Origin: Aliihoeflea sp. 2WW | GTDB lineage: Bacteria; Pseudomonadota; Alphaproteobacteria; Rhizobiales; Rhizobiaceae | Length of the DNA: 64,000 nt | Reading direction: 5' to 3' | Assembly: GCF_000497755.1 (NCBI RefSeq) | Contig: NZ_AYOD01000001.1 | Coordinates: 321,459-385,458 of the forward strand | In this document: positions 58,881 through 64,000 of the stretch, piece by piece | Position numbering within the stretch: the stretch's first letter is position 1 | Layout: every line of letters begins with the position of its first letter | Position numbers and translations under genes: made by a program | The notes under the pieces: model-generated | Seen by the model: only the letters and a program-made list of their open reading frames with translations | What the model was told of the DNA's origin: nothing | Database searches by the model: none

Positions 58881-59233
58881 AGAAAGGGGTGGTGACGACT
58901 TAGTGGAAAGGAAGCTTCGGGCCCCGTTCTGGACGTTTGGGCAAACTTTGCCTGCGCCTGAAACTGAACGTTCGAGGCGCTGCCAGCCAACGTCGGGAAG
59001 GCGCCCCCATCTCGGACGTTCAGTCGCTTTGGGCGGCCTCCCTGAAGCGGACATACGTCGCCCGTGCACATCGCCAGTCTCCTAAACTGAAGATGGAACG
59101 CTACCATGGGCAGCGCGGCATCTAGCTGTTTAGTCCAGCGACTGTGCCAGCTTTTGGTGAACAAGTTCGCGCGACAACAACATTCGTCCTACAACGAGTT
59201 GATGCTGGGTCGGAAACCGGGAGGCCGATTGGA
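58881..59233. other. 353-base stretch without a recognisable gene
   Basis: Several short open frames occur on both strands, but none has a ribosome-binding site together with protein-like composition. It lies between the phosphoesterase remnant and the nuclease gene and must contain the promoter of the latter. No repeat or insertion-sequence end was seen. Confidence 0.5.
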
Positions 59234-60520
59234 GTGAGGGATAGTATCAAAGAGAATTCTGCTACCCAGTGGATTTTGCCCACTGCAATCCCTTTCGCTG
59301 ACCTAAAAGCGCGAGACCTCGAAGAGTGCATCTACTGGCTGTTCGATGCGCTTGGCGCCAAAGATCTGGAATGGCGAACCGGTGGAAGCGGCGGCGGCGC
59401 TGCTGACGGAGGCCGCGATCTCGAGGCCACCTTCTTCGTCCCAGCGCCTGACGGCGAAATGGAAGCCGAACGCTGGTGGATCGAATGCAAAGGCAGGCGC
59501 GACACGCTCGAAGCTGAGGCGGTGAAAAACGCCGTCGTCAACGCTGCGCCCGCTGGCCTGGCGAGCCTCGTCATCATCACCAACACAACGTTTACAAATC
59601 CTACCCGAGATTGGGTAAAGAGCTGGCAGGCAGCGAACCCGCGACCCCGCATCAAGCTCTGGGACAAGGACGTCCTCGAGCGCCAGTTCTCGCGACATCC
59701 ATCGGTCGTGCTGCGGCTCTTCGCTGAAGCGCTAAGCACGGCCGGCCAACTCGAGGCGCTCCGCGAACGGTTCTGGAACCGGCTCGAATACACCACACCC
59801 AAGACCCTCAAGGACATATGGGCGAACCGAGCTTCGCTCGCGATCGGCCCGCTCGAGCGGATGGCGCTGGTCATCAACGAGTTCGGTCACGGTTCGATCA
59901 ACGCAAGGCCATGGGCGGGCGCCGCTCAGGCCGACGAGGTCTTCGACACGCTCCAGATCGGGCTGCTCAATCTTCCTTACCTTTTCCTACGTGCGACGCG
60001 GGCGGGCGTCGACAGCTCGGCCATGATCCGCGCTTTCGCCTACCTCCTCCTCGCAACACTTCAACACGCACGCGCTGAGGCCGTCGCCGACCATGTTCTC
60101 ACGCTCGTACGGAACGTAAACGGAAAGGCGGTACCGGATCACGTCGTCGAAACGCTGCTGATGCCGATCCTCGACCAGCTTGGCGGCGAGATGCAGGACA
60201 CCTGCAGTTCGGATTGCCATCGCTTCTTCAGTGAGCCTCGGACCCTCGTTCGCGACGGCGACCCGTTGGAGAACTACTGGCAGCGCCTAGAGCAGGAGGG
60301 TCTGCCGGTCGACGATCAGCCAACGCGCTATGCCCGGCTCGAACGCACGACCAAGCCTTGCAAAGTCGGCTTTCCTCTGAACGAAGAGCGCACATGTCCG
60401 CTCTATCAAGTCGAACCAGCCCTCGACAATGTCGCCGAGTTCCTGACGATTATCGAACGCGTTTCGGAATTCCGGCTGTCGCAAGCCAGGCTAGAGCGCA
60501 CCACTAAGTCGGCCAGATAG
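59234..60520 (+). CDS. Mrr-like PD-(D/E)XK restriction endonuclease-type protein
   Basis: A 428-residue protein from the GTG at 59234 (GGGAGG upstream; the frame is open back to a GTG at 59144 with no ribosome-binding site). The N-terminal nuclease core reads DLEECIYWLF (E30/E31), GGGAADGGRD (D62) and WWIECKGR (E84, K86), the E...GxD...ExK pattern of Mrr-type restriction domains. VIITNTTFTNPTRDW and the following strand complete the fold. About 250 C-terminal residues are helical and unrecognised. It is followed after 7 bases by the STAND-NTPase gene, so the two form a unit. Its target, methylated DNA or phage DNA, is unknown. Confidence 0.82.
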   Translation: MRDSIKENSATQWILPTAIPFADLKARDLEECIYWLFDALGAKDLEWRTGGSGGGAADGGRDLEATFFVPAPDGEMEAERWWIECKGRRDTLEAEAVKNAVVNAAPAGLASLVIITNTTFTNPTRDWVKSWQAANPRPRIKLWDKDVLERQFSRHPSVVLRLFAEALSTAGQLEALRERFWNRLEYTTPKTLKDIWANRASLAIGPLERMALVINEFGHGSINARPWAGAAQADEVFDTLQIGLLNLPYLFLRATRAGVDSSAMIRAFAYLLLATLQHARAEAVADHVLTLVRNVNGKAVPDHVVETLLMPILDQLGGEMQDTCSSDCHRFFSEPRTLVRDGDPLENYWQRLEQEGLPVDDQPTRYARLERTTKPCKVGFPLNEERTCPLYQVEPALDNVAEFLTIIERVSEFRLSQARLERTTKSAR

Positions 60521-60527
60521 GGACTCT

Positions 60528-63500
60528 ATGTCGATCGCGATCACCGCACCGCAGAAATTCGCGTTTCAAGACCTGGTCTGCATCGAGATCATGCTGCGGT
60601 TCTGCGGGCACGACGATGCCACACTGCTTGTCGAGCCTGACGGCGGCGAGGACGCCGAACTTAGGTTCACCGCTTACGGCCGGCCGATCCGCTGCGAGAT
60701 CCAGGTGAAAGGCGCAGCGGGCACAGTTGCGCTCGCCGACGTCGCCGCATGCCTCGCCCACGCACCGCCGCGGCGCGCTGCCCCGACGCTCCTCGAGCGG
60801 GTGATCGGCGATCCTGATTGTCTCGCCCTCCTCGTGATGACCGGCCGTGCCGATGATGCGAGCGCGGTCTATCGCGGTGCGAGCACCTGGCATGGCGAGC
60901 AACACAACGTGTCGCGCATCAAAGCGACAGACGCCGCAGAGCTGCTCGCCGCCTTCGCCATCGCAGACGTGGCGGGCAGCGACGGCGGCGCGCTTTACGC
61001 CAAACGACAAACGCACAACGCGGCGTTCGCCGCATCGGCAGACCCTGCGGCCATCCGCGAGGCGCTCCGCCGAACTCTTATCTTTGACCAGACGGACGAG
61101 GACGGGCTAGAGACGCGTTGCGCGGAGCGCCTCAGGCGTGACCACGGGATCCCCAGTGACCGCACAGCGGCGGTCCTGCTCAGGCTACGCGCCGCAATTG
61201 GCGAGGCCAAGGCAAACAAAACGGACGCCTTCCCCCTGTTACGGAGCATCCTCGCGCGGGCCTCGCCGCCGCCGATCCGTCCGACCGATTATCTTGCGAG
61301 GGGCGACGAAGCCGCTCTCGTCGACGCTCTCTCGCAGGACAACGTCCTCTTGCTGTCCGGGACGCCCAGGGTCGGCAAGAGCTACACGGCCCGCTTTGTT
61401 GCGGCGGAATTCATGCCGCACGGCTATGACGTGCAGGAATTCGTCGACGTAGAGTCAGCGGAGCGCTTCCTGCTCGAACCGGGAGCAGCGCCGCGGCTCG
61501 CGCTTCTTGATGACCCCCTCGGGGGTGCGCAAGTCGAGGCGCAGGCGACCCGGTCGCTGGCGCGTCTCTCCAATCTGATTGGCCACACCCGTCCGCAACG
61601 CAAGCTCCTCGTCGCGCAAGGGCTCGAACCGCTGCTCGCGACCAACCGAACAGCATCGCTCGCTCAGACCATCACGGCGCACCGGCGCTGGCGCGACATC
61701 GGCAAGCTCGAAACGGCGTTTCTGGTCAGCTTGTGGCAGGCGCTGGCGGCGACCTTCGCCGTGGACGCTGCGCTGCGCGCGCGCGTCGCCGACGCGCTCA
61801 GGACCGGCGAATTATTGCTGGAGCCTGGCTGTCTTGAGCACCTCGCCGCCAACAACGATCGCCTCCTTGCGTCTGCGTCGATCGCCGATGTCGCCCGGCT
61901 AGCTCGCGAAGACGCCGCCCAGCTCGGCCGGACACTCGCTGCCGACGGGCTAGAAGATCTCGCGGTGAGCCTCGCGGTGGCGACCGCGCCACGAGAGCCA
62001 ATCAGGCTTGTCGACCTGGCCTATGTGCGCGGCAGCGGCGGCGCGGGCCTGCCAGGCAAGCGCGCGGCACTGGGCACGATGATTACGATGGGCGGCCCGC
62101 CGATCCCGCTGGCGCCCCCTCCCGCTTATGACGAGCCTCCCGAGCTTGCCCTCGCCGAACAGACGGGCCTCGACGCCCTCGAACGACGACGGCTTGTCAC
62201 GATCGACGCACAGCCGACCGTCGGCTTCGCGCATCCCTTCTACCGCGCCGCGGCCGAGACGCTGCTTGAGGCGCCGACCCATCACGCCGCACAAGCCATC
62301 GGTCCCGCGTTACAACGCGGGCTGTTCTGCCTGTCGCCGCAGACTTCCCGCGCCACCGCGCGCAATCTCGACTGGATCTTCGACCGGCTCCAAGCGCGTC
62401 CGACCGCGCGCGCGTCCCTCGTTGAGCAGGCCACTGAGGGGCTGCGCTCGTTCTTCCCAGCGACGCGCGATCTCTGCTTCGGCTTCCTTGTCAACCGTCT
62501 GTCCGACCTACCCGCCGAAACCCAGCGAGAGCTGCCGAGATGGATTAGTTCGGTCACGTCGGTGACGCTCGACGACCTCGAATGGAGCGAGGGCGAGGCG
62601 CATCTTCCCTATGGCGAGCAGCTCGGGACCGACTATTTCGAACGCGCCTTCCGGACCGTCCGCCGCCGCGAGGTCGCGGCCGAACTAGCCCTGCTCGATG
62701 CGCCCGAGGGCTTGGTCGGCCCCGAGCGCGCCGCCGCCGCCCTGCGTTTCCTGGCCGCCTCTCCCGAGGCCATGACCCTTACGATGGTTGGGCGCCTGCT
62801 TAGCTATGACGAGGCCGCGTTGCGTGCCGAGGCGACAAAACTCTGGTTGAGCCGGCCACGAATAGGTGACGACGAGATCCTCGACCGCATCTTCGCCGAC
62901 GATCATCCAAGCTGCGCGCTCGCGGCGCTTAAGGGCGCTGTACGGGGCTGGGAGGCCAGCTCAGCCGATCGGCGGGCGCGGCACCTCGACGGTCTCGCGG
63001 CTCTCGCGTACAACGTCGCAGCCGCAGCCGCGATGCTCGACTTTCTCGTCGTCTTCGATCGCGAAGAACATACGGGCGAGCACCCGCCCTGGCCGATATT
63101 CGAGCGGCTCATGCCGGTCGTAATGGCGGCCCTGCCGCACAACGCCGCGTTCATCGAAGCAAGACTGTTTGCCGTCGCACGCAACGCACTCGGCGCGCTC
63201 TCGCCGTCATCGCTCGTCGCTCTCTGCGACGGTTGGATCGACTGGCTGGAGCGCAACGAACGTGCCGGGCGCTTGCCGAGCGAGTTCTCGCTCGGTGTCA
63301 CCGAGATCCTGCTGCAGGCGACCGCGGCGGAGCCGGAACGCCGTGAATCCCGGGTCACGCGCTTGCTCGATTTCACGGGAACCGGCGCGAAGATCACCTT
63401 CATGGCCGACCTCATAGACCACTGGTCGCTGCTGCGTGACGACGAACGCGCCGCGGTCTTTGAGCGTCTGAAATGCGGTCGCTCGGATGATCGCTGGCTC

Positions 63501-64000
63501 CAGGCTGTTACCCTGACGCGCTCAGAGGTTCCCGACGCGGTCGTCGTGACGCTGCTCCCGGAAGGCATCGACCTTTCACAGCCGCCCACGCGATTGATCG
63601 ATATGGTGCCGCCCTCGCTGATTGAGGCTGCGATCCATGTCTATAGCGGCCAGCCTCAGCCCTTGTGGTGGCTCGGCACGCATCACAGCGGCGAGGCCGT
63701 ATGGGAACCGGTTGTGGAGATCATCGCGCGTCGGCCGGACCACCCGCTGTTCGAGCTCGCGTGGGAACACATTGCTTTTAACGGCGACGGCAAGCGTGTG
63801 GCGCGCATCGTCGCCGACCTGGGCGCCAAGAACGCCGAACACGCACTGAGCATTCTGCTGAGGATCAAGGTCGGGTTCACCGGCAATTTCATGCCGGAGG
63901 CCTGGGCAACGCTGCTCCGCCTCGCCGCCGACTCGCACGAATATAGCCGGTGGCTCGACCGGATGGCCGAGGCGTCGCCCGCGATCCTCGACGACATTTC
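60528..64000 (+). CDS. Large nuclease-STAND NTPase protein, 3' end outside window
   Basis: An open frame of at least 1157 codons with no stop before the window edge. The N-terminus (residues 1-75) resembles a PD-(D/E)XK effector: E20, D42/E44 and Q59-x-K61 (EIQVKG) after FQDLVCIEIML. A helical linker follows. Residues about 255-420 form a P-loop NTPase: Walker A SGTPRVGKS (G278 to S285) and a Walker B LALLDDPLGG (D328, D329), the 'DDxLG' form typical of the nSTAND3 clade. The rest is alpha-helical and repeat-like, as in sensor regions of antiviral STAND (Avs) proteins. The ATG at 60528 is 7 bases after the Mrr-like gene. Confidence 0.8.
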   Translation, partial: MSIAITAPQKFAFQDLVCIEIMLRFCGHDDATLLVEPDGGEDAELRFTAYGRPIRCEIQVKGAAGTVALADVAACLAHAPPRRAAPTLLERVIGDPDCLALLVMTGRADDASAVYRGASTWHGEQHNVSRIKATDAAELLAAFAIADVAGSDGGALYAKRQTHNAAFAASADPAAIREALRRTLIFDQTDEDGLETRCAERLRRDHGIPSDRTAAVLLRLRAAIGEAKANKTDAFPLLRSILARASPPPIRPTDYLARGDEAALVDALSQDNVLLLSGTPRVGKSYTARFVAAEFMPHGYDVQEFVDVESAERFLLEPGAAPRLALLDDPLGGAQVEAQATRSLARLSNLIGHTRPQRKLLVAQGLEPLLATNRTASLAQTITAHRRWRDIGKLETAFLVSLWQALAATFAVDAALRARVADALRTGELLLEPGCLEHLAANNDRLLASASIADVARLAREDAAQLGRTLAADGLEDLAVSLAVATAPREPIRLVDLAYVRGSGGAGLPGKRAALGTMITMGGPPIPLAPPPAYDEPPELALAEQTGLDALERRRLVTIDAQPTVGFAHPFYRAAAETLLEAPTHHAAQAIGPALQRGLFCLSPQTSRATARNLDWIFDRLQARPTARASLVEQATEGLRSFFPATRDLCFGFLVNRLSDLPAETQRELPRWISSVTSVTLDDLEWSEGEAHLPYGEQLGTDYFERAFRTVRRREVAAELALLDAPEGLVGPERAAAALRFLAASPEAMTLTMVGRLLSYDEAALRAEATKLWLSRPRIGDDEILDRIFADDHPSCALAALKGAVRGWEASSADRRARHLDGLAALAYNVAAAAAMLDFLVVFDREEHTGEHPPWPIFERLMPVVMAALPHNAAFIEARLFAVARNALGALSPSSLVALCDGWIDWLERNERAGRLPSEFSLGVTEILLQATAAEPERRESRVTRLLDFTGTGAKITFMADLIDHWSLLRDDERAAVFERLKCGRSDDRWLQAVTLTRSEVPDAVVVTLLPEGIDLSQPPTRLIDMVPPSLIEAAIHVYSGQPQPLWWLGTHHSGEAVWEPVVEIIARRPDHPLFELAWEHIAFNGDGKRVARIVADLGAKNAEHALSILLRIKVGFTGNFMPEAWATLLRLAADSHEYSRWLDRMAEASPAILDDI

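Noticed and set aside
58863-59164. Short open frames on both strands after the phosphoesterase remnant
   Set aside because: No ribosome-binding site, no domain, skewed composition; treated as non-coding.

Overview
This is a GC-rich chromosomal window with almost no intergenic waste. Many stop and start codons overlap as ATGA. Its gene content and order are those of an alphaproteobacterium of the order Hyphomicrobiales (Rhizobiales): mfd-sdhE divergent from recG, lexA-comEC-gltX-gltA, yajC-secDF, and a minus-strand run from dgt-argS-SPOR-nagZ-scpAB through tatABC-serS-surE-pcm to nlpD. Family-level placement (for example near Aurantimonadaceae) would be a guess. The first gene and the last gene both run off the window.

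Layout. 0-9.4 kb: the end of a peptide-type ABC binding protein, a DsbA-like oxidoreductase, and a repair/SOS block (mfd, sdhE, recG, a DUF423 membrane protein, lexA with a perfect GAAC-N7-GAAC SOS box). 9.4-18.9 kb: comEC, gltX, gltA with a terminator, an unknown gene divergent from a two-subunit Na+/solute symporter, a small membrane protein and an ATP12-type F1 chaperone. 18.9-25.6 kb: an EamA transporter, an RluC-type pseudouridine synthase, rarA, a Deg protease, trigger factor and tRNA-Leu(UAG). 25.7-31.3 kb: GDYXXLXY and DUF2157 proteins, a DUF1127 small protein behind an array of TGCA motifs, a lipoprotein, trmFO and a sterol-desaturase-family protein. 31.4-54.1 kb: housekeeping genes for protein export (yajC, fused secDF, tatABC), chromosome segregation (scpAB), cell-wall turnover (nagZ, nlpD, SPOR protein), translation (serS, argS), nucleotide control (dgt, surE), Fe-S delivery (erpA) and repair (xthA), plus an apparently orphan ABC ATPase between scpB and tatA.

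55-64 kb is accessory. A small XRE repressor faces an overlapping operon of a DUF6634-like protein, a Lon-like AAA ATPase and a stand-alone M41 (FtsH-type) zinc peptidase. That operon ends in a decayed metallophosphoesterase. It is followed by a two-gene unit: an Mrr-like PD-(D/E)XK nuclease, then a very large protein (at least 1157 residues, cut by the window edge) that carries its own N-terminal PD-(D/E)XK-like domain and an nSTAND-type NTPase. This last pair looks like an undescribed STAND-based anti-phage system and is the most interesting part of the window.

Four genes encode bacterial relatives of mitochondrial respiratory-complex assembly factors: SdhE (SDHAF2), ATP12 (ATPAF2), a Mth938-domain protein (NDUFAF3-like) and a non-catalytic squalene/phytoene-synthase-fold protein (NDUFAF6-like). 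The last two are adjacent and sit directly downstream of secDF. No CRISPR array, insertion sequence, integrase or rRNA gene was seen.
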